Assembly (NCBI GenBank): GCA_947491475.1
Contig: CANLKN010000031.1
Span: 1-36,953, forward strand
DNA from: Akkermansiaceae bacterium
GTDB lineage: Bacteria; Verrucomicrobiota; Verrucomicrobiia; Verrucomicrobiales; Akkermansiaceae
Length of the DNA stretch: 36,953 bases
Direction: 5' to 3'
Below, in pieces: positions 25,282 to 34,481 of this stretch (positions are counted from its first letter, which is position 1; the number at the start of each line of letters is the position of its first letter). The translations under genes and the position numbers were made by a program. The notes beneath the pieces were generated by a model, which was not told the origin of the DNA, made no database searches, and saw only the letters and a list, made by a program, of their open reading frames with translations.

Positions 25282-27528
25282 TTATTCCACCACGATTTCG
25301 ACGCTGCGGTCAATGACTTCGCCAGTAAAGCGGTCGATGGCGATGTGAACCCACTGCCTGACCTCCCCTTCCACCAAAAAGCTCTGAGCGGATCCGCCGG
25401 TTGCCCGCCCTGACTGGGCAACCAGGTCAATCATCAGATTCCATGTCCGGGTCTGACCGACATCGGCAAGCGCCCTGACCGGAGCCTCACGCAGTGTTTT
25501 GATTGCGGGATAGTTGGTCGTGACACCCTTGGTGGCAAAAAACGTGCGAACCAGATCTCCTTTATCGATAAACTTTATGGTTGGCGCTTCGAGCGAGCGT
25601 TCCCGAGCAATCGCCTCAACCACAGCATCATCGATTTTCTCGAGTGCGTAGTTGGAATTCGGATTGCTCTCGATGCCGCGCATTGCTCCTCCATGGATCA
25701 TAGCCTGAAGGACCGGTTTATGAGGAGTATTGAGGTTGAATTTTCCGGCTACAAAGCGCGGTGTGTTTTCCTGAGTGGGCGTCTCGGTATCGTTGACCGG
25801 ATCATAAGCCCAGCCTCCGCAGGTGAATACGTCGAGCAGTCCGAGATCCGCGCTGTTGGCAGTGAAGAAGTCCAGAGTCTTCCACGGCATATCGCGGAAA
25901 ACATAGCCGAGCTCGGCAACGCTACGGAATGGCCGATCCAGCATTACCGGCTGCACCGGCCGCGCTTTGGTGTCGTTGTAGTTCATAAACGGCGTGCCTC
26001 CATCCGTCTGGTCCCATGCCAAGATGCCATCTCCTCCCCGCAGGACGTTGTCACGGTCTCTGTAGGAAGTGATATCGGTTCCTCCGCGATTGTCAAAAAG
26101 GGCTCCATAAGCTCTTTGGAAAGTTCCGCTAAGGTCCAATGACTCCCATCCGTTGATGTCGCCATCATTAGCACCCGATACTGTGGCGAACGAGGCCAAA
26201 CCGTTGTTGGTCTTATCACGCCTAATACTGGAACTGTGAGAGCTACCACCTATGGGCGCGGCATTTGGTGTCGTGCTGGGACGGATAAGGTATTGGCTAC
26301 CCTCGCTGCGCTGGTTCCCGTGAATCATGCCAAAGCGCCGGGAACGTGGATCGGACCGGGATACGCCGAGGTTAAATTCATCCACGTCATAAGAAGCCGA
26401 GTAACGACGCGGCAGAGGCTCGGTAAAGTCATTCTGGTTTTGCCGGGAATTATCCTGGATATTGCGCATTACATCATAAGGCACATCGTCAAAACCCGCT
26501 ATGAACAACTCGAACTGAGCCGGATTATTTGGATCCGGTTCCATACCAAAGTCCGCGATGATCCGGGGTGCCGTAGGAATGATTCTGGCATCAAACAAAT
26601 TTGTGATAGACGTATGCAAGCTAATTGCTTCAATCCCGACAAGCTCATTGAGAGGAGGCGCACTGCGACCGGAGGCTCCGATAAGAGTGGAAAGTAGCAG
26701 TGGTTGCTGAAAGCCTTCCGCCGTGCCTGTGGAATTAAAACTGACCGTTCCAACTAATGGCTGATAGTCCCTTGGATTGGGGGCAGTCATGCCTGGAAAG
26801 GAGGATGGGTAACCCTGCACCGCCCATTTTCTTCCGTTTCCAGCAATCTGATAAGTGCCAAACACTCCTTTGGTAAAAGTCCTTGCGTTGAGGCTCGCCT
26901 TACCTTGAGGCCGAATCACAAAACCGGTCGGCCGCCCGCTCGTGGTGCTGTTGGCGGCATTCTGGTGCGGATTCCACATCTCGAACTGGTAGAAGAACGC
27001 GATTTTTCCGTCTGATTTATACCGCGGCGCGTAGAGGAGACGATGGAAATACGGCAAATTCTCGATGCCGGCGACATAAACGTCACTTGGCTTGGATGGG
27101 GTGTTTGTAAAATCGAAGCGGATGAAGGTTGGCCAACCGTCTCGGTCGTATTGGTCCAGAATGTTCGCGCCGATGCTCATGATTTGGAGGTCGGAGCGGG
27201 CGTCGAGGTCGCCGGTTTGAGAAATCGTGTCGTTGCCAGGCGTGGGGTTATTGTCATCCGACGTCGCGGTTTTCCCGAGCGAGGTTTCCTTGATCGTGGC
27301 TTTGAGGAGTTCGAAGAAATTCGGTTCCTCGTTATTGGGAATTTGGCTCAGCCTCCGGAGCTCTCCTCCCACGAGAATGGAAGAGTCATAAACCCATACG
27401 GTCTTCAGACGATCAGAGCTGGAGCCTGTGGGAACCAAGCCGAAATACTTGCGGATGAGCGGAAGAATTTGGCCCTGGGAGCCAAGTTTCTTGTAGTGCT
27501 CAAAGAGTTCAATTTTAGTTATATTCAT
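25282..27528 (-). CDS. Large Verru_Chthon cassette protein A-like protein, probably N-truncated
   Basis: This 748-residue protein resembles 'Verru_Chthon cassette protein A', a large product encoded beside pseudopilins in Verrucomicrobiota. Segments of that style include LIRKYFGLVPTGSSSDRLK, VWVYDSSILVGGELRRL, ILDQYDRDGWPTFIRF, GIENLPYFHRLL and FVAGKFNLNTPHKPVLQAM. As I recall the family, full members exceed 1000 residues and begin with a pilin-like membrane segment. Here the start (ATG 27526-27528) comes directly at the domain, without leader or anchor, and overlaps the pseudopilin stop by 14 bases. The pilin-like N-terminus may have been lost in a fusion or deletion, or the protein may be a natural short form. 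The family name rests on memory of motifs. Confidence 0.65.
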   Translation of the reverse strand: MNITKIELFEHYKKLGSQGQILPLIRKYFGLVPTGSSSDRLKTVWVYDSSILVGGELRRLSQIPNNEEPNFFELLKATIKETSLGKTATSDDNNPTPGNDTISQTGDLDARSDLQIMSIGANILDQYDRDGWPTFIRFDFTNTPSKPSDVYVAGIENLPYFHRLLYAPRYKSDGKIAFFYQFEMWNPHQNAANSTTSGRPTGFVIRPQGKASLNARTFTKGVFGTYQIAGNGRKWAVQGYPSSFPGMTAPNPRDYQPLVGTVSFNSTGTAEGFQQPLLLSTLIGASGRSAPPLNELVGIEAISLHTSITNLFDARIIPTAPRIIADFGMEPDPNNPAQFELFIAGFDDVPYDVMRNIQDNSRQNQNDFTEPLPRRYSASYDVDEFNLGVSRSDPRSRRFGMIHGNQRSEGSQYLIRPSTTPNAAPIGGSSHSSSIRRDKTNNGLASFATVSGANDGDINGWESLDLSGTFQRAYGALFDNRGGTDITSYRDRDNVLRGGDGILAWDQTDGGTPFMNYNDTKARPVQPVMLDRPFRSVAELGYVFRDMPWKTLDFFTANSADLGLLDVFTCGGWAYDPVNDTETPTQENTPRFVAGKFNLNTPHKPVLQAMIHGGAMRGIESNPNSNYALEKIDDAVVEAIARERSLEAPTIKFIDKGDLVRTFFATKGVTTNYPAIKTLREAPVRALADVGQTRTWNLMIDLVAQSGRATGGSAQSFLVEGEVRQWVHIAIDRFTGEVIDRSVEIVVE

Positions 27529-28087
27529 CGCTGATGCCGGCGAAGTTGTTCTTGAAGCCGGCGAGGTTGTTAAAAGCGATCTTGGGGGACCTTGCGGAAT
27601 TCTTGAAATCCGAGGCCACGGCGTAGTCGTCATTGCTGGTGAAATCCGGCATCCGGCCTCCCGCAGGCAACGCTCCAACGGCGCGTTTCATGCCCTCGGA
27701 CAGGTCGCCGTAATCCGTGATCTGCGCCCGATCCACCCTGATGAGTCTGGATAGCGCGCGGAGATTGGTGGCGGTCACATCGGCGGTGCCGTCCATGGAA
27801 GAGAGCGCACCGATGCGGATCTCGCTGTTGCGCTGGTCATTGGTGGCGTTGACCAAGGCGACGTGGACGAAAGTGCGCTTGGCCATGGCCTCGGCGCGCG
27901 CTGTTTCAAGCACGCCACTGACTTCCGCCGCCGCTCTCTCAACCGATTTGCTGTCCAGAATCGCCGGCAGCGAGGGCGTGATCATTGCGGTGAGGATGCC
28001 GATGATGGCAATGACCACCAGCAATTCCACCAACGTGAAGCCTGCGGCAAGAACTGGAATGCACTTACGGGTGAAAGGATATTTCAT
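27515..28087 (-). CDS. Pseudopilin with class III-type N-methylation signal
   Basis: The 190-residue protein has a basic leader MKYPFTRKCIPVLAAG followed by FTLVELLVVIAIIGILTAMI, the prepilin peptidase (GspO/PilD-type) site and hydrophobic helix of type IV pilin-like proteins. The Glu at position +5 is present. The body (ERAAAEVSGVLETARAEAMAKRTFVHVAL) is like GspH or the small pseudopilins of verrucomicrobial cassettes. The start is the ATG at 28085-28087; the longer open frame lacks support. Its end overlaps the large protein's start, so translation is coupled. The last residues (NNLAGFKNNFAGISDEYN) may be altered by the suspected junction. Confidence 0.85.
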   Translation of the reverse strand: MKYPFTRKCIPVLAAGFTLVELLVVIAIIGILTAMITPSLPAILDSKSVERAAAEVSGVLETARAEAMAKRTFVHVALVNATNDQRNSEIRIGALSSMDGTADVTATNLRALSRLIRVDRAQITDYGDLSEGMKRAVGALPAGGRMPDFTSNDDYAVASDFKNSARSPKIAFNNLAGFKNNFAGISDEYN

Positions 28088-28336
28088 GAATTTGGATTGT
28101 TTGCACTGGTCGCACAAAACTCAGCTTATCGCAATCGCCCCATAACAAGCATAGGGCGTGCAATGGGCGGCAAGTGGATTTGTTTTGAAAAATGACATCT
28201 AAAAAACAAGAATGAAGATTACAAAACATCGCCTGTCGGCATTATGTATTTACCGAGTAAATTCAACCTGCAAGTTGTAATTTGGAATTTATTGGGTTTG
28301 GAACCGACAAGGCGTGCTTGACCGCTAACGCGGCGG

Positions 28337-28344
28337 AGAGGAGG
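28337..28344 (+). promoter_or_regulatory. Strong Shine-Dalgarno sequence of polX
   Basis: AGAGGAGG ends eight bases before the ATG at 28353. It is the clearest ribosome binding site in the window and fixes the polX start. Most other genes here have weak or no such sequence. The remainder of the 265-base divergent spacer towards the pseudopilin operon (28088-28352) shows no further motif I can support. Confidence 0.8.
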
Positions 28345-28352
28345 TTTTTTCC

Positions 28353-30098
28353 ATGACGCGTGAGGAAATGGCGGAGGTGCTGGAGGAAATCGCACTGTTG
28401 TTGGAGTTGAAGGGCGAAAATCCGTTCAAGGTCCGCGCCTACCGCCAAGGGGCGGAGACGGTGCGCAACTTCGAGGGCGAGATCGTGGAGCTGGCGGCAA
28501 GAAACGAGTTGGAAGGCATCAAGGGACTGGGCGAGGCACTGCGCGACAAGCTGCACGAGCTGGCCAGCACCGGCAGCCTGAAGTTTCATCAGGATCTGCG
28601 AGCGGAGTTTCCCCCGGGATTGTTCGAGTTGTTCGATTTGCAGGGTCTCGGGCCGAAAAAGATCAAGACTCTGCATGAAGCGCTGGGCATCTCATCGGTG
28701 GAACGGCTCAAGGAAGCCTGCGAGCACGGAAAAGTCGCCACGCTGCCGGGTTTCGGCGAGAAAACGCAGGCGAAGATCCTTGAGTCCATCGCGCAGCATG
28801 AGCAATACGCCGACCGGTTTCTGTTAGGCTCGGTGAGCCCGCTGGTGGTCGGAATGCTCGACACCTTGCGGACCCACCCGGAGATTTCGCGGGTGACAGC
28901 GGCCGGTTCGTTCCGCCGCGCGAAGGAAACCGTGCATGATCTGGATTTCCTGGTCGCCACCAAGGAGCCGAAGCTCGTTTGCGAGGACTTCACCACGCTG
29001 CCGCAGGTGGCATCCGTGATCGCCTGCGGCGAGACCAAAGCCTCGGTGCGCCTGAAGAACGGCATCCAGTGCGATCTGCGCGCGGTGTCGAACGCGCAGT
29101 TTCCCTACGCGCTGCTGTATTTCACCGGGTCCAAGGAGCACAACGTCGCGCTCCGTTCACTGGCGCTCAAACAGGGCCTCTCGCTCAACGAATACGGCTT
29201 CACGCCAAGTGGCCCGGGCGTCCCGCCCGTGGATCTTCCTTCCGACCTCCACGAAGAACGCGATATTTATCAGTTTCTCGGCCTGCAATTCATCGAACCC
29301 GAGCTGCGCGAAAACCGCGGTGAGATCGAGGCCGCCGCCGCGCGCGAGCTGCCGCGCCTTGTGCAGCTCGACAACCTGCGCGGCACTTTCCACAGCCACA
29401 CCACCGAGTCCGATGGCATTCACACGCTGGAACAAATGGCCGATGAGGCGATGGAACTCGGCATGCAATACCTCGGTATCTCGGATCACTCGAAATCCAC
29501 AGTCGTCGCCAACGGCCTGGATGAAGCGCGCCTCACCCGCCAGATCGCGGATATCCGCGCGCTCAATGCCACGTTCGGCCAGTTCCGGCTCTTCGCCGGC
29601 TCCGAGGTGGACATCCTCAAGGACGGTTCGCTGGATTTCGGCGATGAATTGCTCTCGCAGCTCGATTTCTGCGTCGCCTCGGTGCACGCGCAGTTCCACC
29701 TGCCCGAGGATGAAATGACGCGGCGGATTTGCCGGGCGATGGAAAACGAGCACGTCACCATGCTCGGCCACCTCACCGGCCGCATGTTGCTCAAGCGCGA
29801 TGGCTACGCGGTCAATCATGCCATGATCATCGATTGCGCGGCGGAGACGCGCACCATCATCGAGCTCAACTGCAATCCCCGCCGGCTCGACATGGACTGG
29901 CGCTGGTGGAAACGCGCCCGCGACAAAGGCGTGCTCTGCTCGATCAACCCGGACGCCCACTCGACCGAGGGCCTTCACCATCTCGGCCTCGGCGTGCGCG
30001 TCGCCCGCAAGGGCTGGCTGCGCAAGGAGGACGTCCTCAACACCCGCCCGTTGGAGGAAGTGGAAGCGTTTCTCAAAACGCCGAAGGCCAAGCGCTGA
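28353..30098 (+). CDS. polX: DNA polymerase/3'-5' exonuclease PolX
   Basis: The 581-residue protein is a bacterial PolX, a family X polymerase joined to a PHP exonuclease that acts in base-excision-type gap filling. It has N-terminal helix-hairpin-helix regions ([26 protein letters not shown]), then the nucleotidyltransferase core [17 protein letters not shown]. The aspartates DLD (196-198) and Asp241 are present, so the polymerase site is intact. The PHP domain begins [11 protein letters not shown] (His347, His349) and continues with [21 protein letters not shown] and NPDAHS. Length is typical for full-length PolX. It is followed by rnhA 64 bases downstream on the same strand. Confidence 0.95.
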   Translation: MTREEMAEVLEEIALLLELKGENPFKVRAYRQGAETVRNFEGEIVELAARNELEGIKGLGEALRDKLHELASTGSLKFHQDLRAEFPPGLFELFDLQGLGPKKIKTLHEALGISSVERLKEACEHGKVATLPGFGEKTQAKILESIAQHEQYADRFLLGSVSPLVVGMLDTLRTHPEISRVTAAGSFRRAKETVHDLDFLVATKEPKLVCEDFTTLPQVASVIACGETKASVRLKNGIQCDLRAVSNAQFPYALLYFTGSKEHNVALRSLALKQGLSLNEYGFTPSGPGVPPVDLPSDLHEERDIYQFLGLQFIEPELRENRGEIEAAAARELPRLVQLDNLRGTFHSHTTESDGIHTLEQMADEAMELGMQYLGISDHSKSTVVANGLDEARLTRQIADIRALNATFGQFRLFAGSEVDILKDGSLDFGDELLSQLDFCVASVHAQFHLPEDEMTRRICRAMENEHVTMLGHLTGRMLLKRDGYAVNHAMIIDCAAETRTIIELNCNPRRLDMDWRWWKRARDKGVLCSINPDAHSTEGLHHLGLGVRVARKGWLRKEDVLNTRPLEEVEAFLKTPKAKR

Positions 30099-30162
30099 CA
30101 CTGGGAGCCCCTGTTAGAAGCGGGAAACGGCACCCGCCGGCCCCGATCCCGGATATCGTTTC

Positions 30163-30633
30163 ATGAAAAAAGTAATCATCCATACCGACGGAGCCTGCAA
30201 GGGCAACCCCGGCCGCGGCGCTTATGGAGCGGTCCTCGTCTGCGGCAAGCACCGCAAGGAAATTTCCGCCGGATACCGCATCACCACCAACAACCGCATG
30301 GAACTGCGAGCCGCCGTCGCCGCGCTCGAACTGCTCACCGAGCCCTGCGAAGTGGAACTTCACTCGGATTCGAAATACCTCGTCCAAGCCATCAAGGAAA
30401 AGTGGCTGGCCGGCTGGCAGCGCCGCGGTTGGCTCACCTCCGACAAGCAACCGGTCAAAAACCAGGACCTTTGGCGGCTGTTGATGGCCGCCATGGCACC
30501 GCACAAGATCCATTGGCACTGGGTGAAAGGCCACGCCGGCCACGCCGAAAACGAACGCTGCGACCACCTCGCCAACCAAGCCGTGGCCAGCGGAGCTTTG
30601 GCGGAAGACTTCGGCTTCGAGCCATGCCCATGA
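30163..30633 (+). CDS. rnhA: Ribonuclease HI
   Basis: The 156-residue protein is a standard RNase HI, which cleaves the RNA strand of RNA-DNA hybrids. All catalytic residues are present: Asp9 ([11 protein letters not shown]), Glu47 (NNRMELRA), Asp69 (HSDSKYL), His124 ([11 protein letters not shown]) and Asp134 (CDHLA). The basic handle region around [16 protein letters not shown] is kept. It probably belongs to the same transcript as polX and the downstream acyltransferase. Its stop is 41 bases before the next start. Confidence 0.97.
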   Translation: MKKVIIHTDGACKGNPGRGAYGAVLVCGKHRKEISAGYRITTNNRMELRAAVAALELLTEPCEVELHSDSKYLVQAIKEKWLAGWQRRGWLTSDKQPVKNQDLWRLLMAAMAPHKIHWHWVKGHAGHAENERCDHLANQAVASGALAEDFGFEPCP

Positions 30634-30673
30634 GGCTTGCCTCCAAAGCACCCGGCGGCTTGGATGGCGGTCG

Positions 30674-31642
30674 GTGGCCGAATCGCAAAATCAAACATCG
30701 AGCCAGGCGGGGCGGCTGGGTCTCTTCGGCGATCTGCCATCGCGCCTTGCCGCGCAGGTGTTGCGGGCGCTGCCATGGTTTCTCGAGCCCGTGCTCATCG
30801 GCGGCTGGACCCTGGTGTTTTTCATCCTCGCGCGGCAACAAAGACGCGCCGTGACCGCCAACCTGCGGGCCATGTTCCCCGCGTGGAGCGCGCTGCGGGC
30901 GACTCTCGGCGCGTGGCGCGTGTTTTGGAATTTCGCCCTCACTTTTGTCGATGGCCTGCGCTGCGAGACTGGCACCGGCGGTGTCGATTGGGTGGTCGAG
31001 GGACTCGCCCACATGGAGGATCTGGCAAACCGCAGCGAGGGCTGCGTCATTCTAACCGCTCACATGGGAAACTACGACATCGCCGCGCCGATGTTTGCCA
31101 GCCGCTTCAACCGCACGCTCTACACGGTGCGCGCGCCGGAACGCGAGCCGCACGCCCAACAGCTCCGAGAACGCGAACTGCATGCCAGGGAGCAACGCCA
31201 CCCGAACTTCCGCACGCTCTGGAACCGCGGCGGAAACCTGCTCGGCGTGGAACTCGCACGGCTGCTCGCCGAGGGAAATTTTGTCGCTGTCCAGGGAGAC
31301 CGCGTGATCTTCGATGTCTCGCCGATGGAAGTGGCAGTGGAGCCCGGACTGCGGATGCGCCTGCCAAAGGGCCCGTTGTTTCTCGCCCAGGCCACCGGCG
31401 CACCATGCTTTCCGCTTTTCATCACCCGCGATGGTTGGCGGCGCTACCGCGTGACCGTGCACCCGCCGCTCGTTCTGCCCGCGCGGCGGCGCGGCGAGGA
31501 ATCCGCTGCCGCTCAAATCTGGGCGGCCGCAGTCTTCAACACAGCGCGCCACCATTGGAACCAATGGTTTGTTTTTGAGCCTCTACTCACCCGCACCGCA
31601 GATGCCCGGGCATCGGCTCTGCCAGCCATGCACCAGAATTAG
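30674..31642 (+). CDS. LpxL/HtrB-type lysophospholipid or lipid A acyltransferase
   Basis: The 322-residue protein belongs to the LpxL/LpxM family, which adds secondary acyl chains to lipid A in the inner membrane. A hydrophobic segment at about 36-53 anchors it, and the active-site HX4D motif is HMGNYD (His130, Asp135). Next come NRTLYTVRAPE, VQGDR and PLFLAQATGAPCFPLF, at the usual places. The GTG at 30674 is the start, as no ATG fits. Substrate specificity cannot be assigned; an ornithine-lipid or phospholipid acyltransferase is possible. Confidence 0.85.
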   Translation: MAESQNQTSSQAGRLGLFGDLPSRLAAQVLRALPWFLEPVLIGGWTLVFFILARQQRRAVTANLRAMFPAWSALRATLGAWRVFWNFALTFVDGLRCETGTGGVDWVVEGLAHMEDLANRSEGCVILTAHMGNYDIAAPMFASRFNRTLYTVRAPEREPHAQQLRERELHAREQRHPNFRTLWNRGGNLLGVELARLLAEGNFVAVQGDRVIFDVSPMEVAVEPGLRMRLPKGPLFLAQATGAPCFPLFITRDGWRRYRVTVHPPLVLPARRRGEESAAAQIWAAAVFNTARHHWNQWFVFEPLLTRTADARASALPAMHQN

Positions 31643-31752
31643 AACGCGGTTTACTCGTTTTTCATCAAATCACCCACCCAAGCAACCGATCCGGGACGCC
31701 AACCAGATTTTTCTCGTCCTCACGCCCCATCCTCGCCCACTTTCCCGCCGCC

Positions 31753-32874
31753 ATGCTCAAGGCCGGAATCGTAGGACTGCCAAACGTCGGGAAATCGACC
31801 CTTTTCAATGCTGTCACCCGCACGCGGAAAGCGGAGGCGGCCAATTATCCATTCTGCACCATCGATCCAAACGTCGGCATCGTCACCGTGCCGGATTCCC
31901 GGCTCGCCGTGCTCTCGAAAATCTCCGGCTCGCAGAAACTGGTGCCTACCGCCATCGAGTTCGTCGATATCGCAGGACTCGTCAAGGGGGCCTCCGAAGG
32001 TGCCGGCCTCGGCAACCAGTTCCTCGCCAACATCCGTGAAACCGATGCCATCGTCCAAGTCGTGCGCTGTTTTGAAAACGACGACATCATCCACGAACTC
32101 GGCACCGTCGATCCCATCCGCGATATCGAAATCATCAACTCCGAGCTGATCCTCGCCGACATGGCGGCACTCGAAAAACGCCGCTCTTCCCGCGAGAAAA
32201 AAGCCAAGGGCGGTGACAAGGAGGCGAAGAAGGAAGTCGAGATCATCGATGTGATCATGCCGCATCTCGATCAGGGCAAACCGGCGCTGACCATCCCGTT
32301 CAGCGACGAGGATGCGGCCATCGTCAAAGACTTCTTCCTGCTCTCCTCCAAACGCACGATCTACGCCTGCAACGTGAGCGAGGACGAGCTTGCCGCAGTC
32401 ACCGAAAATCCGGACTCCAACGCTCTTGTCGCCCGCGTCCGCAAGTTCGCCGCGGAACACAGCGGATCGGAAGCAGTCGTCATCTCCGCCCGCATCGAGG
32501 AGGAACTCAGCGAGCTTTCGCACGAGGAAGCCGCCGAATTTCTCAAGGACATGGGCGTGACCGACTCCGGCGTTTCCGCCTTGATCCGCGCCGTCTATCA
32601 TTTGTTAGGCCTGCGCACTTATCTGACAACCGGCGTGCAGGAAACCCGTGCCTGGACCATTCACGAGGGCGACAAGGCACCCGCCGCGGCCGGTGTGATC
32701 CACACCGATTTCGAGCGTGGCTTCATCGCCGCCGAAGTCGTGCACTATGACGACCTCGTCGGGCTTGGCTCGAAAAACGCCGCCAAGGAAGCCGGCAAGC
32801 TGCGCATCGAAGGCAAGGAATACGTGGTGAAAGACGGGGATGTGATCGAGTTCCGTTTCAACGTGAGCAAATAA
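31753..32874 (+). CDS. ychF: Ribosome-binding ATPase YchF (Obg family)
   Basis: The 373-residue protein is a full YchF/OLA1. The G1 loop GLPNVGKS is at residues 8-15. G2 and G3 follow ([35 protein letters not shown]). A G4-equivalent position reads YACNVSEDE, with N-x-x-E in place of NKxD, as expected for this ATP-preferring member. The C-terminal TGS-like domain ([41 protein letters not shown]) is intact. YchF associates with ribosomes and affects stress responses and translation fidelity. Confidence 0.95.
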   Translation: MLKAGIVGLPNVGKSTLFNAVTRTRKAEAANYPFCTIDPNVGIVTVPDSRLAVLSKISGSQKLVPTAIEFVDIAGLVKGASEGAGLGNQFLANIRETDAIVQVVRCFENDDIIHELGTVDPIRDIEIINSELILADMAALEKRRSSREKKAKGGDKEAKKEVEIIDVIMPHLDQGKPALTIPFSDEDAAIVKDFFLLSSKRTIYACNVSEDELAAVTENPDSNALVARVRKFAAEHSGSEAVVISARIEEELSELSHEEAAEFLKDMGVTDSGVSALIRAVYHLLGLRTYLTTGVQETRAWTIHEGDKAPAAAGVIHTDFERGFIAAEVVHYDDLVGLGSKNAAKEAGKLRIEGKEYVVKDGDVIEFRFNVSK

Positions 32875-33035
32875 CCCCCCGTCCCGCCGGCATCCCTCTT
32901 CCCGGCGCATGTGCGTCAAGTGAAGAGAAATAGTCAGATCACAAGGGTTTTTGTCAAAACAACCGTGAATAGCACAAATCGCCAGTGGCGGGCATGCGTT
33001 TCCGGCAATCATGGTAGGTCTTCAATTGAAAACTC

Positions 33036-34460
33036 ATGACACAGCCGAACTCATCTGACAGCGCGCCGCTTGGCGCTCCCCATTCCGCAGAATACCCGAT
33101 TCGCCCGGTGCTGGCGGTGGTAGGGGCCGGTTCGCTGGTCTGGGGCCGCAGCATCGTGGTGGATTTGATGAACAATCCCGACCTTGAAGGCGCGGAGATC
33201 CGTCTGATTGATGTGCTGCCGGAGCGCATGGAAATGGTGCGCGAGTGGGTGGAGTTTGCCAGAATCGCGCTTGGAGGATCGCATGTCATCACCGCCCACA
33301 CGAACCTCCGCGAGGGGCTGCGCGGTGCCACCGGCTGTCTCACCGCCATCTCGGTCGGCGGTGACCGCCTTTGGCGCTACGATGCCATGTATCCGCAGCT
33401 CGACGGCATTTTCCAACCGGTCGGCGATACCACCGGCCCCGGTGGCGCGATGCGCGCCTTGCGTCATGCACCGGCCCTGCTTCACATTGCCAGGACCCTG
33501 GCGGAAGTCGGCGCTCCGGATGCCGTGCTGCTTCAGGTCACCAATCCGCTCAATCCTCTAACAGCCTGTCTCGACACGCAGCCCGGCATCCGCGTCGTCG
33601 GATTCTGCCACGGCTATGAGGACACCGAGCACATCATTGCCGAAACCCTCGGCCTGGTTCCGGAAGGCATGAGCAAAGCCGTTTGGAAAAACCATTGCGT
33701 GCCGGTGAATGTGGAAGTCGCCGGCAACAACCATTTTGTGTTCGTGGACAAGCTGACCATCGGCGATCGCCATTACGACCAGTCCACCCTGCACGAGCTG
33801 ACACCGGCGATCTTCGACTGCCCGTTCCGCGAGGCCATCTGGTCGCGCTTCGGCGTGCTGGTCGGAAACAACCCGCGCCATCCGATCGAGTTCCTGCCGG
33901 ACTTTCTAACCAAAAAATGGGGCTACGGCCGCGCCTGGGGCGTGTCCCTTGTGGCCAATGAAATCGATCCCGAGAAAGGCGAGCGCCATGACGAACGCCA
34001 GCCGCGCATGGAAGCGGATCTCCGCGCCGCCCGCGCCGACCCCTCGGTGGTGCGGTCCTGGCCGCTCGAGCACAGTCATGAGCCGATCGCGGAAATCCTC
34101 GCCGCGTTGCATACCGGCAATCGCTTCGATGCCCACCTCAATGTGCGCAATGAGGGAGCCATCCGCGGGGTGGAGGATGATGCCCATGTGGAACTTTTCT
34201 GCCGCATCGAAAACGGCGTGGTGCACCGGCCGCAGGTGGTTTTCCCTGATGGCATCACGGCGGAAATTTCACGCATCGCCCGCAGCCACTTGCTGCTGGC
34301 CCGCTGCTGCATGGCATTCGACGAGGAATTGCTGATGGAGGCCTTGTCGCTTGACGCGCTGATCCCCTCTGACAAAGGACTTGCGCGCCGCTTGATGCGG
34401 GAAATGATCGAGTTCCAAAAAGATTATATCTTCCCCGCCGGCGTGGCAGGCGAGAGCTAA
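33036..34460 (+). CDS. Glycoside hydrolase family 4 (NAD-dependent glucosidase/galacturonidase type)
   Basis: GH4 enzymes hydrolyse glycosides through an NAD+-dependent redox step with a divalent metal. The 474-residue protein shows the Rossmann VGAGSLVWG (29-37), LIDVLPERM, GDTTGPGGAMRALRH, NPLNPLT (170-176), the metal-ligand cysteine and neighbour FCHGYEDT (Cys191) and VAGNNHFVF (His233). It is closest in style to alpha-glucosidases and alpha-galacturonidases. No signal peptide is seen, so it acts in the cytoplasm on imported sugars. It is the first gene of an apparent three-gene operon with a GPH-type symporter 21 bases downstream and a sulfatase relic after that. Confidence 0.88.
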   Translation: MTQPNSSDSAPLGAPHSAEYPIRPVLAVVGAGSLVWGRSIVVDLMNNPDLEGAEIRLIDVLPERMEMVREWVEFARIALGGSHVITAHTNLREGLRGATGCLTAISVGGDRLWRYDAMYPQLDGIFQPVGDTTGPGGAMRALRHAPALLHIARTLAEVGAPDAVLLQVTNPLNPLTACLDTQPGIRVVGFCHGYEDTEHIIAETLGLVPEGMSKAVWKNHCVPVNVEVAGNNHFVFVDKLTIGDRHYDQSTLHELTPAIFDCPFREAIWSRFGVLVGNNPRHPIEFLPDFLTKKWGYGRAWGVSLVANEIDPEKGERHDERQPRMEADLRAARADPSVVRSWPLEHSHEPIAEILAALHTGNRFDAHLNVRNEGAIRGVEDDAHVELFCRIENGVVHRPQVVFPDGITAEISRIARSHLLLARCCMAFDEELLMEALSLDALIPSDKGLARRLMREMIEFQKDYIFPAGVAGES

Positions 34461-34481
34461 CGCATCACCGGCATTTGAAAC

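Noticed and set aside
29157-30101. 314-codon minus-strand open frame opposite polX
   Set aside because: It is a shadow of polX in GC-rich sequence; the PHP and polymerase motifs are on the plus strand.
32875-33035. Promoter-like TTGTCA sequence before the GH4 gene
   Set aside because: No well-spaced -10 could be found, and the local self-complementarity is too weak to call an operator.
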